Source: Lentzea fradiae
GTDB lineage: Bacteria > Actinomycetota > Actinomycetes > Mycobacteriales > Pseudonocardiaceae
Assembly: GCF_900100955.1 (NCBI RefSeq)
Contig: NZ_FNCC01000017.1
Span: forward strand, 124,001 to 188,000
Direction: 5' to 3'
Length of the DNA: 64,000 nt
The position numbers and the translations under genes are program-made. This document shows, piece after piece, positions 8,095 to 16,928 of the stretch; positions within the stretch are counted from its first letter, which is position 1; each line of letters begins with the position of its first letter. The notes under the pieces are model-generated. The model saw only the letters and a program-made list of their open reading frames with translations, had not been told where the DNA came from and did not search any database.

Positions 8095-8688
8095 TCAAGA
8101 GCTGCGCCGGTGACGCCGCACGGTTTCCTCGACCAAGTCCAGCACCGGCTCCATGTTCTCCGCCGGCAGCCCCATCGCGAGGTGCGAGACCAGCCCTTCG
8201 AGGACCAGTTCGAGGAAGCTCGTGAGCACCGTGACGTCGACGTCGTCGCGCAGGTTCCCGGCCTCCCGCTGGCGGATGAGCCGCTGCCGGGTCGCCGTCG
8301 TGAGCTGCTCGCTGCGCTCGGCCCACCGCGCCCGGAAGTCCGGGTCCGTGCGCAGCCGCCGCGACACCTCCAGCCGCGTGCCGAGCCAGTCCGCCGCGTG
8401 CTCGCCGGTGCGCTTCTCCGGCTCGTCGAGCAGGTCGCGCATCACCTGCACGAGACCCTGCTCGGCCACCACGTCGGCCATCCGCAGCGCCTCGTCCTCG
8501 GCGAGGGCGAGGAAGAGCGACTCCTTGTCCCGGAAGTGGTGGAAGATCGCACCGCGGGACAGTCCCGTCGCCTCTTCGAGACGGCGTACTGTGGCGCCTT
8601 CGTAGCCGTGTCGCGCGAAACAGGCACGCGCGCCGTCGAGGATCTGACGGCGGCGGGCGTCGAGGTGGTCCTGGCTCACCCTGGGCAC
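8095..8688 (-). CDS. TetR-family regulator (AcnR-like N-terminus)
   Basis: About 197 residues. The DNA-binding half (VSQDHLDARRRQILDGARAC, then ATVRRLEEATGLSRGAIFHH) resembles actinobacterial AcnR repressors that sit beside aconitase genes, but here the neighbour is a P450. I chose GTG at 8688, giving the typical MPRVSQDHL beginning; the open frame extends to a TTG at 8724, which would lie inside the palindrome at 8722-8741. Likely an autoregulated repressor of tetR-P450; the ligand is unknown. Confidence 0.85.
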   Translation of the reverse strand: MPRVSQDHLDARRRQILDGARACFARHGYEGATVRRLEEATGLSRGAIFHHFRDKESLFLALAEDEALRMADVVAEQGLVQVMRDLLDEPEKRTGEHAADWLGTRLEVSRRLRTDPDFRARWAERSEQLTTATRQRLIRQREAGNLRDDVDVTVLTSFLELVLEGLVSHLAMGLPAENMEPVLDLVEETVRRHRRSS

Positions 8689-8721
8689 CTGAAGATGGTG
8701 GCAGGGCGGGGACGGGAAATC

Positions 8722-8741
8722 CAATCCGTACGTACGGATTG
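8722..8741. promoter_or_regulatory. Perfect 20-bp palindrome, probable TetR operator
   Basis: CAATCCGTACGTACGGATTG reads identically on both strands and sits 33 bp upstream of the TetR start, the usual place for an autoregulatory operator. Binding by the adjacent TetR protein is inferred. Confidence 0.75.
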
Positions 8742-8877
8742 CGTGGGTCCGGTGGTGTGATCCTCACGGCTGCCGGCCGGGTCCGGTCGCGAGGCCGATA
8801 AACCCTTTCCGCACGTTCGTGTGGATCTTCGGACTGACGGGTCCCGCTGCGCGCCGTCCCGGCCCTATCCTGCCGAC

Positions 8878-9042
8878 ATGGAGACCCAGGAGACCGTCGG
8901 GCAGCCGACGCGCGTCGAGCGCCTCGGATGGCAGCGGCGCGAGTCGAACGGCGTCCACGTGGTCGACCTGATGCTGAGCCGCACGGTCTCCGACCTGATC
9001 GCCGCTCTGGCCGAGAACCTGGCGGCGAACAGGGACAGGTGA
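8878..9042 (+). CDS. Small hypothetical protein (54 aa)
   Basis: 54 residues beginning METQETVGQPTRVERLGW, acidic-amphipathic, no membrane segment. Supported by nearly uniform G/C third positions and by TATCCT at 8866-8871, a -10 box six bases before the ATG, consistent with leaderless transcription. A hairpin follows immediately. No recognisable family; no functional claim. Confidence 0.6.
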   Translation: METQETVGQPTRVERLGWQRRESNGVHVVDLMLSRTVSDLIAALAENLAANRDR

Positions 9043-9059
9043 CCCGCTCACGTCGGCCG

Positions 9060-9087
9060 GGGTGTGCGCGCACGAGCCCGCACACCC
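9060..9087 (+). terminator. Hairpin terminator after the small gene
   Basis: Arms GGGTGTGCG (9060-9068) and CGCACACCC (9079-9087) with a 10-base loop, followed by TTGTT, 17 bases after the stop of the 54-aa gene. Confidence 0.6.
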
Positions 9088-9088
9088 T

Positions 9089-9104
9089 TGTTCCGTAAGG
9101 AACA
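9089..9104. promoter_or_regulatory. Inverted repeat upstream of egtA
   Basis: TGTTCC-GTAA-GGAACA, perfect 6-bp arms, about 70 bp upstream of the egtA start and upstream of a possible -10 TAGCGT (9132-9137). It could bind a regulator of the ergothioneine genes; the factor is unknown. Confidence 0.4.
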
Positions 9105-9173
9105 GAAGGCTGCGAGTGTCAGACCCCGCGTGTAGCGTCGATTGAGCCTGACGATCACGGGGAGTGTGGCAGC

Positions 9174-10373
9174 GTGACAGCGTTGCGTAACGAACCGGCG
9201 CCGGCGATGTTCGCCGACCGCGCCGCGGCCGAGGCGTACGTGGCCTCGGTCTGCTTCAAACACGGGCCTCCGCGGCTGTACGGCGTGGAGCTCGAATGGA
9301 CCGTGCACCACGCCGAAGACCCGGCCCAGGTCCTCGATCGACATCGGCTCGCCACCGCGCTCGGCGACCACGCACCACCCACTCTCGTTCCGGACAGCCC
9401 CCAGAGGCCGCTTCCCAGCGGCACCCCGCTGACCGTCGAACCGGGCGGGCAGGTCGAGATCTCCACACCTCCCTGCACCAGCCTCCCCGACCTCTTCCGC
9501 ACGGTCGCCCAGGACATCGCCCACCTCACCGCGATGCTGGCGGACCACGGCCTCGTGCTCGGTGACAAAGGAGCCGACGCGCACCGGGGCCCCACGCGCA
9601 TGCTGCGGGTGCCTCGTTACGCGGCGATGGAGCACGCGTTCGGCGAGCTCGGCCCCGACGGCATCTCGATGATGTGCTGCACCGCCGGTTTACAGGTCTG
9701 CATCGACTTCGGCGAGCAGAAGCACCTCCAGGACCGCTGGGCCGCCGTGCACCGGCTCGGCCCCGTCCTCACCGCCCTCTTCGCGAACTCGCCCACCACC
9801 GGTGGCCTGCACACCGGGTGGGCGTCGGCCCGCATGCGAACCCTCTACGGCACGGATCCCGTGCGCACCAGGCCGAGCGCCGTGTGCGCCGATCCGGCCG
9901 CCGCCTACGCGCGGCGAGTTCTCGACACCCCGGTCATCGCCGTCCGCGGTCCCAGCGCCAACTGGATCCCGCCGCGCAAGCTCACGTTCGCCGAGTGGAT
10001 CGACGGAGCCCTCGACCGCAGGCCCACGAGCGACGACCTCGACTACCACCTGACGCTCCTGTTCCCGCCCGTGCGACCACGCGGGTACATGGAGATCCGG
10101 TACCTGGACACGCCCGCCCCTGGCGGGTGGATCGCGCCGAGTGCGCTGCTCGTCGCGCTGTTCAGCGACCCGTCCGTCGTGGACGGTGTGCTGGCGGCGA
10201 CCGAACGGGCCGCCGGGCGGTGGCTGGCCGCCGCCCGGCACGGGATGGCCGACGACCGCATCGCCAAGGCGGCGCGCGACGTCGTCGCCCTCGGTGTGGA
10301 GGCGATGCCCCGCACCGGGCTTCCCGCCGACCAGATCAGCACCATCAGCCGGGAGCTTGAGGGGAAGCTGTGA
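9174..10373 (+). CDS. egtA: Ergothioneine biosynthesis glutamate-cysteine ligase EgtA
   Basis: 399 residues of the GCS2-type ATP-dependent glutamate-cysteine ligase family. It makes gamma-glutamylcysteine, the sulfur donor used by EgtB. YGVELEWTVHH (about 38-48) and EPGGQVEIST carry the conserved acidic nucleotide/metal residues, and GYMEIRYLDTP is the C-terminal family motif. First gene of egtABCD; the GTG start follows GGGGAG and its stop overlaps the EgtB start. The cluster order makes the assignment firm over a generic glutamate-cysteine ligase. Confidence 0.93.
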   Translation: MTALRNEPAPAMFADRAAAEAYVASVCFKHGPPRLYGVELEWTVHHAEDPAQVLDRHRLATALGDHAPPTLVPDSPQRPLPSGTPLTVEPGGQVEISTPPCTSLPDLFRTVAQDIAHLTAMLADHGLVLGDKGADAHRGPTRMLRVPRYAAMEHAFGELGPDGISMMCCTAGLQVCIDFGEQKHLQDRWAAVHRLGPVLTALFANSPTTGGLHTGWASARMRTLYGTDPVRTRPSAVCADPAAAYARRVLDTPVIAVRGPSANWIPPRKLTFAEWIDGALDRRPTSDDLDYHLTLLFPPVRPRGYMEIRYLDTPAPGGWIAPSALLVALFSDPSVVDGVLAATERAAGRWLAAARHGMADDRIAKAARDVVALGVEAMPRTGLPADQISTISRELEGKL

Positions 10374-11659
10374 CCGAACAACTCCGCGAGCAGGTGGCGG
10401 AGGAACTGGCGCGTTCGCGCGCGCGTTCCACCGCCCTGACCGACGCCGTCGACGAGCACGACCTCGTCCGGCAGCACTCGAAGCTGATGTCGCCGCTGGT
10501 CTGGGACCTGGCGCACATCGGCAACCAGGAGGAGCTGTGGCTCGTCCGCGACGTCGGCGGCCGTGAACCGGTCCGCAGCGACATCGACGAATATTACGAC
10601 GCGTTCAAGTACGGCCGGTCGGTGCGGCCGGAGCTGCCGCTGCTGAACCCGCGCGAGGCCCGCCAGTACGTCGGTGACGTGCGCGGCAAGGTGTTCGACG
10701 TGCTGGAGAAGGTCCCGCTGGAGGGCCGCAGGCTCGTCGAGAACGGCTTCGCGTTCGGCATGATCGTGCAGCACGAGCAGCAGCACGACGAGACGATGCT
10801 CGCCACCCACCAGCTGCGCACCGGCGACCCGGTCCTGCACGCGCCCTTACCGCCCAGAGGAAACCTCGTCCCCGCCACGGAGGCGTTCATCCCGGGTGGA
10901 CCGTTCGAGATGGGCACCTCCGACGAACCGTGGGCGCTCGACAACGAACGTCCCGCGCACACCGTCCACGTCGACCCGTTCTTCATCGACACCACCCCGG
11001 TCACCAACGGTGAGTACGCCGAGTTCGTCCTGGCGGGCGGGTACGACGACCGTCGGCTGTGGACGGAGGAGGGCTGGGAGCACCGCACGACCGCGAAGCT
11101 CGTCGCACCGCGGTTCTGGCAACGCGAGGGCAGCTCGTTCGTGCGCACAGCGTTCGGCGTCACGGAGCCGGTCGTCGCGGACGAACCGGTGGTGCACGTG
11201 AGCTTCCACGAGGCCCAGGCGTACGCGACATGGGTGCGCAAGCGCCTGCCGACCGAGGCAGAGTGGGAGAAGGCGGCCCGGTTCGACCAGGAGACCGGAC
11301 GGTCGCGGCGGTACCCGTGGGGCGACGAGGACCCGCGGGAGCGGCACGCGAACCTCGGCCAGCGCCACCTGCGCCCGGCTCCGGTCGGCGCCTACCCGGC
11401 GGGCGCGTCGCCGAGCGGCGTGCACCAGCTGATCGGCGACGTGTGGGAGTGGACGTCGACGGACTTCCACCCGTACCCCGGTTTCGAGGCGTTCCCGTAC
11501 CGCGAGTACTCGGAGGTCTTCTTCGGACCCGAGTACAAGGTGCTGCGCGGTGGCTCGTTCGGCACCGACAAGTCGGCGGTCCGCGCGACGTTCCGCAACT
11601 GGGACTACCCGATCAGAAGGCAGATCTTCGCGGGCTTCCGCTGCGCCAGGGACGCCTGA
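10370..11659 (+). CDS. egtB: Hercynine oxygenase (sulfoxide synthase) EgtB
   Basis: 429 residues: an N-terminal DinB-like domain (about 1-155) joined to a formylglycine-generating-enzyme-like domain (about 165-428). It is the non-heme iron enzyme that couples gamma-glutamylcysteine to hercynine with O2. The three-His iron site is visible at H49 (DLAHIGNQEE) and H135 and H139 (QHEQQHDE). The FGE half shows FEMGTSDEPWALDNERPAH and the C-terminal VLRGGSFGT. GTGA overlap with egtA. Confidence 0.95.
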   Translation: MTEQLREQVAEELARSRARSTALTDAVDEHDLVRQHSKLMSPLVWDLAHIGNQEELWLVRDVGGREPVRSDIDEYYDAFKYGRSVRPELPLLNPREARQYVGDVRGKVFDVLEKVPLEGRRLVENGFAFGMIVQHEQQHDETMLATHQLRTGDPVLHAPLPPRGNLVPATEAFIPGGPFEMGTSDEPWALDNERPAHTVHVDPFFIDTTPVTNGEYAEFVLAGGYDDRRLWTEEGWEHRTTAKLVAPRFWQREGSSFVRTAFGVTEPVVADEPVVHVSFHEAQAYATWVRKRLPTEAEWEKAARFDQETGRSRRYPWGDEDPRERHANLGQRHLRPAPVGAYPAGASPSGVHQLIGDVWEWTSTDFHPYPGFEAFPYREYSEVFFGPEYKVLRGGSFGTDKSAVRATFRNWDYPIRRQIFAGFRCARDA

Positions 11660-11662
11660 CCG

Positions 11663-12388
11663 GTGTGCCGCCACCTGGCTTACCTGGGCCCCGCCGTGCC
11701 CTTGGCCGGGCCGCTGTTCGACGCGCCGCACTCGCTGGAGCGCCAGTCGTACGCGCCGGGGGACATGCGGGCGGGGGGAACGGTCAACGTCGACGGCTAC
11801 GGCGTCGGCTGGTTCCCCGGCCCCGTCCGGTACCGGCGCGCGGGGACGCTGTGGAGCGACGCGAACCTGCGGCAGCTCGCCGGCGCGCGGTCCACGGCGT
11901 TCCTCGCGGCGGTGCGGTCGGCCACGGCCGGGATGCCGGTGGCGGACGCGGCCTGCGCGCCGTTCGCCGACGACACGTGGCTCTTCAGCCACAACGGGCG
12001 GATCGACGGCTGGCCGCACACCGCGGCGGGGCTCGCGAAGACCCTCGACGTCACCGACCTGCTGACGATGGACGCGCCGACCGACTCGGCGCTGCTGTGG
12101 GCCGTGCTGCGCAGGCGCCTGGCGACCGGGGCGCGGCCGGAGCAGGTGCTCGCCGACCTCGTCCGCGAGGTCGTGGAGGAGGCGCCGAAGTCCCGCCTGA
12201 ACTTCTTGCTGACCAACGGAAAGGCACTCGTGGGGACGACGTGGACACACGCCCTGTGGGTGCTGCAGAAGGGCGAGGGCGTGACACTCGCGTCCGAGCC
12301 GCTCGACGACGACCCGGACTGGCGGGAGATCCCCGACCGGCACGTGGTCGCCGCCGTTCCATCCACTGTGGAGGTTCGACCGATATGA
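11663..12388 (+). CDS. egtC: Gamma-glutamyl hercynylcysteine S-oxide hydrolase EgtC
   Basis: 241 residues, class II glutamine-amidotransferase fold. Cys2 (MCRHLAYLG) becomes the N-terminal nucleophile after Met removal. The enzyme strips the glutamyl group from the EgtB product. WLFSHNGRIDGWP is the conserved substrate loop. Starts four bases after egtB and overlaps egtD by ATGA. Confidence 0.93.
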   Translation: MCRHLAYLGPAVPLAGPLFDAPHSLERQSYAPGDMRAGGTVNVDGYGVGWFPGPVRYRRAGTLWSDANLRQLAGARSTAFLAAVRSATAGMPVADAACAPFADDTWLFSHNGRIDGWPHTAAGLAKTLDVTDLLTMDAPTDSALLWAVLRRRLATGARPEQVLADLVREVVEEAPKSRLNFLLTNGKALVGTTWTHALWVLQKGEGVTLASEPLDDDPDWREIPDRHVVAAVPSTVEVRPI

Positions 12389-13356
12389 CCGAGCCGGTGC
12401 TGGACGTGCACCTCACGCCCGAGGACGCCGCGCACGCGCTACGAGCGGACGTGCGCGCCGGGCTGACCGCGAACCCGAAGTGGGTCTCGCCCAAGTGGTT
12501 CTACGACGCGACGGGCAGCGCGTTGTTCGAGGACATCACCCGCCTGCCGGAGTACTACCCGACCCGCGCCGAACGCGAGGTCCTCGCCGACCGCGCGGGG
12601 GAGATCGCCGCGGCCACGGGCGCGCACTCGCTGGTGGAGCTGGGTTCCGGGTCGTCGGAGAAGACCAGGCTGCTGCTCAGCGCCCTGCGCGAGCAGGGCA
12701 CGCTGCGGCAGTTCGTGCCGCAGGACGTGTCGGTGTCGGCGCTCACCGAGGCGGCCCACGCGATCATGGCCGACTACCCGGGACTGCGCGTGCACGGCGT
12801 CGTCGGCGACTTCACCCAGCACCTGGCGCTGCTGCCGGGCGAGTCACCGCGGCTCGTCGCCTTCCTGGGCGGCACGATCGGCAACCTCATCCCCGAGGAG
12901 CGGGAGAAGTTCCTCCGCACCGTCCGCGACGTGCTCGAACCGGGGGAGTGGCTGCTGCTCGGCACCGACCTGGTCAAGGACGAGGAGACGCTGGTCCGCG
13001 CGTACGACGACGCGCAGGGCGTCACGGCGGAGTTCAACCGCAACGTGCTGAAGGTGCTCAACCGCGAGGTCGGCGGCGACTTCGACGTGAACGCGTTCGA
13101 GCACGTGGCGCTGTGGAACGCCGAGTGCGAGTGGATCGAGATGCGCCTGCGGGCGAAGCGGGCCATGACCGTGACGCTCGCCGGGCTCGGTCTGACCGTC
13201 GAGTTCAAGGAGGGCGAGGAGCTGCGGACCGAGGTGTCGGCCAAGTTCCGCGAGGACGGTGTGCGGCGCGAACTGGAGGACGGCGGGTTCTCGCTGCACG
13301 GCTGGTGGACCGACGCGGAGAAGCGGTTCGCCGTTTCACTCGCCCGCGCCGTGTGA
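12385..13356 (+). CDS. egtD: L-histidine N-alpha-methyltransferase EgtD
   Basis: 323 residues; trimethylates histidine with S-adenosylmethionine to give hercynine. The SAM motif VELGSGSSEKTRLLL lies at about 84-98, and PKWFYDATGSALFEDITRLP and FLGGTIGNL are family hallmarks. The ATG at 12385 overlaps the egtC stop and discards a long unrelated N-terminal open frame. No EgtE-type pyridoxal phosphate lyase follows: the next gene is a secreted peptidase. Confidence 0.95.
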   Translation: MTEPVLDVHLTPEDAAHALRADVRAGLTANPKWVSPKWFYDATGSALFEDITRLPEYYPTRAEREVLADRAGEIAAATGAHSLVELGSGSSEKTRLLLSALREQGTLRQFVPQDVSVSALTEAAHAIMADYPGLRVHGVVGDFTQHLALLPGESPRLVAFLGGTIGNLIPEEREKFLRTVRDVLEPGEWLLLGTDLVKDEETLVRAYDDAQGVTAEFNRNVLKVLNREVGGDFDVNAFEHVALWNAECEWIEMRLRAKRAMTVTLAGLGLTVEFKEGEELRTEVSAKFREDGVRRELEDGGFSLHGWWTDAEKRFAVSLARAV

Positions 13357-13418
13357 CCGGGTGAACACCCTCCGATAGGAGGTTACCCGCGGCCCGCCGT
13401 GAGTGGTGGGCTGCGACG

Positions 13419-15008
13419 ATGACTCCTGCAACTTCGCGGGCCGTGCGTGCGGCGCTCGTCGGCGCGCTCACGCTCGGCACCGCCATCACCGGCCTGGGCA
13501 CCGCCTCCGCCCAGCCCGAGGCAGCGTCGACCGTCAGACCCGCCACCTGGGGGCCGTGCGCGGAGGACGTCCTCGCCGAGATCCCCGCCGCCGAGCGCAC
13601 CCGCGTGAGCTGCGCCGTCCAGACCGTCCCGGTCGACCACTCGCGCCCGCGCGGTGACCGGACCGGCATCGTCATGATGAAGCGCCCCGCCGGCGACCCG
13701 GCCAAGAAGATCGGCTCGCTGTTCATCAACCCCGGTGGACCCGGCGGCGCGGGCCTGATCTACGGCGCCTACGGTGCCAGCTTCTTCACCCCGGAGGTCC
13801 TGGAGAAGTTCGACCTCATCGGCTTCGACCCGCGCGGCGTCGGCCGCAGCGCCCCGTTGCGCTGCTTCCGCACCCAGGAGGAGGCCGAGGCGGTCCTCGA
13901 CGGCTGGTACGCGCTGCCCACCACCAAGGACGAGATCGCGAGCGCGATCCGCCAGTCCAAGGTCTACACCGACTACTGCGGCATCAACGCCGGTCCGCTG
14001 CTCAACCACATGTCGACCGAGGCCGTCGCCCGCGACCTCGACGTGATGCGTGAAGCCGTCGGCGACCGGCAGCTCACCTACGTCGGCTTCTCCTACGGCA
14101 CGCTGCTCGGCGCCACCTACGCGAACATCTTCCCGGCGAAGTCGCGCGCCCTGGTGCTGGACGGCAACGTCGACCCGCGGCTGCGTCTGGCCGACGGCGC
14201 GCAGTACGACCGCGAACGCGCCCGCGGCTTCGAGATCGCCCTCGACGCGATGCTCAAGCGCTGTGACAGCGTGGGCGTGGAGAGGTGCGCGTTCGCCGGT
14301 GGGGCGCGCAAGAAGTTCGACGACCTGCGGGAGAACCTGCGCAAGGGCCCGACGACCCTGCCCGGCGGCTCGCAGGTGACGCTGACCGACGTCGTGGGCC
14401 AGACCGCGGGCAGCCTCTACAGCCCGTCGTCGTTCCAGTCCCTGACGGCCTGGCTGCAGTCGATCCACGTGGCGCAGAACCCGTCCGCCGCGCTGGGCGC
14501 CCAGTCCGCCGTGGACGTTCCGAAGGTCGCCAACGGACGGCTGGACGTCCGCGCGCTGCCCGAGACGCCCTACGAGTCGGACGACTCGTACTTCGCGGTC
14601 AACTGCATCGACAAGCCGTTCGCGCGCACCAACCGCGACTGGGCGTCGACCGCGGCGAAGTGGGAGAAGGAGTCGCCGACGTTCGGCCGCTACCAGGCCG
14701 CGTCCGACCTGCTGACGTGTGCGACGTGGCCGACCCGAAACCCGGACCGCTGGACCGGGCCGTGGAACCGCCACACGAAGAACCCGGTCGTCGTGGTGGG
14801 CAACTACTACGACCCGGCGACGCAGTACCTGTTCTCGCAGCGCATGGCCAAGCAGCTCGGCAACGCGCGCCTGATCAGCGTCGACGCGTTCGGGCACTGC
14901 ATCCTCGGTGACTCGGCCGGTGCCGACGCGGCGGTGACGAGGTACCTCGTCGACCTCACCGCCCCCGCAAACGGCACGGTCTACCAGCCGGACACGCAGC
15001 CGTTCTGA
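13419..15008 (+). CDS. Secreted tripeptidyl aminopeptidase-type alpha/beta hydrolase
   Basis: 529 residues. A signal peptide (about 1-31, ending TASA) is followed by an alpha/beta-hydrolase fold with the TAP-like C-terminal domain of SlpD/SlpE-type peptidases. Oxyanion loop NPGGPGGAG (104-112), nucleophile elbow GFSYGT with Ser225, later NYYDPAT with the acid and FGHC with the catalytic His. Expected to release N-terminal peptides outside the cell. A GGAGG lies in the 62-base gap after egtD but too far from the ATG to be certain; probably its own transcript. Confidence 0.88.
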   Translation: MTPATSRAVRAALVGALTLGTAITGLGTASAQPEAASTVRPATWGPCAEDVLAEIPAAERTRVSCAVQTVPVDHSRPRGDRTGIVMMKRPAGDPAKKIGSLFINPGGPGGAGLIYGAYGASFFTPEVLEKFDLIGFDPRGVGRSAPLRCFRTQEEAEAVLDGWYALPTTKDEIASAIRQSKVYTDYCGINAGPLLNHMSTEAVARDLDVMREAVGDRQLTYVGFSYGTLLGATYANIFPAKSRALVLDGNVDPRLRLADGAQYDRERARGFEIALDAMLKRCDSVGVERCAFAGGARKKFDDLRENLRKGPTTLPGGSQVTLTDVVGQTAGSLYSPSSFQSLTAWLQSIHVAQNPSAALGAQSAVDVPKVANGRLDVRALPETPYESDDSYFAVNCIDKPFARTNRDWASTAAKWEKESPTFGRYQAASDLLTCATWPTRNPDRWTGPWNRHTKNPVVVVGNYYDPATQYLFSQRMAKQLGNARLISVDAFGHCILGDSAGADAAVTRYLVDLTAPANGTVYQPDTQPF

Positions 15009-15103
15009 ACCCGCTTCAGCAGCGCTGTCCGTAACCCCCTGCCCCGTTCGCAACTCTCTTTCGTGTTTCCCGCCGGGTACGCGGGGGCCCTACGTTCCCT
15101 CCC

Positions 15104-15130
15104 ATAGGACGCGGGGGCCCCGCGTCCTAT
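15104..15130. terminator. 27-base palindrome between convergent genes
   Basis: ATAGGACGCGGGG, one base, then CCCCGCGTCCTAT: 13-bp perfect arms (15104-15116 and 15118-15130). A partial copy, ACGCGGGGGCCC, occurs at 15079-15090 and again at 15109-15120. It lies between the convergent peptidase and permease genes. In the rest of the 226-base gap I see no gene. Confidence 0.6.
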
Positions 15131-15234
15131 AGCCACGTGACGCAGAAGCATCGGGGGGCCCTGTATGGATGACACACGGGCGGGGGTGTGGGGCGGGACG
15201 GGATCTCGGGAGCAGGGTGCGGAGCGCGCTCCTG

Positions 15235-15954
15235 TTACAGGAGTGCGCTGCGCACCACCAGCACCACGGCGCTGGCGCCCGCGACGACGAGCATCGGTGT
15301 CCGGATGCCTTTGGCGTCGAACCGCTTGCGCAGCGGTCCGGAGACCAGGAACCCGGCGATGAGGAACGGGATCAGCACCACGCCGTTCCACAGTTGGTGC
15401 GCGGTGACGCCCCCGGCGGTGGCGAGCCCGAGGATCGACGTGACGGTCCCGAGCGTGAAGAACGCCGCCAGCGTCGCCCTGACCTGCGGGCCCGTCTCGT
15501 TCTGGTAGACCAGCGCGATCATCGGCCCGCCGATCGACGTGGCCGTGCCGAACGACCCGCTCGCGACCCCCGCCGTGACCAGCGACGGCGGCGTGGGCCT
15601 GGGCCGCCACGAGACCAGCGAGAGCAGCACGCAGAGAAGCACGACGAGCCCCACGACGACGCCGAAGCTCTTCTGGTCGAGCGAGCGGACGATCCAGATG
15701 CCGATCAGGGTCCCCGGCAGCCGCCCGGCCATCGCCCAGCCGACCCCGCGCCAGTCGACGTGGCCGAACTCCCTGGTCAGCGACATCACCGCGTGGGCGC
15801 AGGCGATCACCAGCACGGGCACCGGCACGAGCGCGGGGTCGAGCAGCGCGAGCAGCGGCACGGCGACGAGGGCCAGGCCGAACCCGACCAGGCCCTGCAA
15901 CAGCCCTCCGCACGCGACGACGAACCCCGCGAGCGCCAGCACACCCCACGACAT
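15235..15954 (-). CDS. TauE/SafE-family membrane permease
   Basis: 239 residues with about eight transmembrane helices. GGLLQGLVGFGLALVAVPLL at the N-terminus and SGSFGTATSIGGPMIALVYQ in the middle are the repeated TauE/SafE pattern. Members export sulfite, sulfoacetate or other small anions; the substrate here is unknown. ATG at 15954 chosen as the first start fitting the family; it lies 38 bases after the ECF sigma stop, so it is probably the last gene of the WYL-sigma-permease operon. Confidence 0.88.
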   Translation of the reverse strand: MSWGVLALAGFVVACGGLLQGLVGFGLALVAVPLLALLDPALVPVPVLVIACAHAVMSLTREFGHVDWRGVGWAMAGRLPGTLIGIWIVRSLDQKSFGVVVGLVVLLCVLLSLVSWRPRPTPPSLVTAGVASGSFGTATSIGGPMIALVYQNETGPQVRATLAAFFTLGTVTSILGLATAGGVTAHQLWNGVVLIPFLIAGFLVSGPLRKRFDAKGIRTPMLVVAGASAVVLVVRSALL

Positions 15955-15992
15955 GGTTAGCAAGGCTACAGATCTGTCGCGGGTGGCCCCGC

Positions 15993-16928
15993 TCACGCCG
16001 TCGCCGGCAAGCCGAACCTCGGGAACAGGCCGAGGTCGAAGAACGACGACACCCGGCTGATCCGGTCGCTTTGCAAAGTCAGCACCTGGAGGTTGAACGG
16101 GCGGAACACGCCGTCCTCCGCCCGCAGGTAGAGGCCGTAGGCGGGGTGCCCGTTGGCCTCCGTCGCGATCATGCGCGCGCCGTGGGGGACGGCCGGGCAC
16201 TGGTTCGTCAGGTGCCACCCGACCATGTCCCGGCCCCGGTACCACTGCGGGTACGGCGGCATCTCCCAGACGACGTCCTCCGCCAGCAGGCCGATGATCG
16301 CCGGGACGTCCTTGGCCTCGAACACCTCCACCCACCGGTCGAGCAAGGGCTTCGCGTCCGCCGGCTCGACCACCTCGTCCTCGGTGAGGTCCGTCAGCTG
16401 GGCGTGCGCGCGTTGCAGGGCGCTGTTGACGGCCGCGACCGTCATGTCCAGCTCGTCGGCGGTCTCGGCGGCGCTGAGCTTGAGCACGTCGCGCAGGATC
16501 AGCACCGCGCGTTGCCGTGGCGGCAGGTGTTGCAGGGCCGCGACGAACGCGAGCCGCGTCGACTCGCGTTCCGCCACGATGGCCGCGGGGTCGGTCGGGA
16601 ACGGCTCCAGCCACGGGACCTCGTGGTCCTGCGTCAGCGGGTCGTTCTCCGTCGCGCCCGCAGTGCCGAGACCGAACGGCAACGGCCGTCGCGCGCGGCC
16701 GTCGAGCGCGGTCAGGCAGACGTTCGTGGCGATCCGGTACAGCCACGTGCGCACCGACGACCGGCCCTCGAACTTGCCGTACGACTTCCACGCCCGCAGG
16801 TACGTCTCCTGCACCAGGTCCTCGGCGTCGTGCAGCGACCCGAGCATCCGGTAGCAGTGCGCGAGCAGCTCGCGGCGGAACGGGTCGGCCGCTGCCTGGA
16901 AGTCTGCCGGGTGGGCGTCCGCTGTCAC
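15993..16928 (-). CDS. ECF sigma factor with C-terminal SnoaL-like domain (SigG/TIGR02960 type)
   Basis: 311 residues. Region 2 (HCYRMLGSLHDAEDLVQETY, then RSSVRTWLYRIATNVCLTAL) and region 4 (LPPRQRAVLILRDVLKLSAA) form a group IV sigma factor; the C-terminal ~120 residues (about 195-311) are NTF2/SnoaL-like, as in SigG and other TIGR02960 proteins, and may act as a built-in regulatory domain. No separate anti-sigma gene is adjacent. The GTG at 16928 overlaps the WYL regulator stop (GTGA), so both are co-translated. Confidence 0.9.
   Translation of the reverse strand: MTADAHPADFQAAADPFRRELLAHCYRMLGSLHDAEDLVQETYLRAWKSYGKFEGRSSVRTWLYRIATNVCLTALDGRARRPLPFGLGTAGATENDPLTQDHEVPWLEPFPTDPAAIVAERESTRLAFVAALQHLPPRQRAVLILRDVLKLSAAETADELDMTVAAVNSALQRAHAQLTDLTEDEVVEPADAKPLLDRWVEVFEAKDVPAIIGLLAEDVVWEMPPYPQWYRGRDMVGWHLTNQCPAVPHGARMIATEANGHPAYGLYLRAEDGVFRPFNLQVLTLQSDRISRVSSFFDLGLFPRFGLPATA

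Noticed and set aside
15165..15362. Short plus-strand frame before the TauE gene
   Set aside because: It overlaps the 3' end of the permease gene, has Arg-rich composition and no ribosome site.
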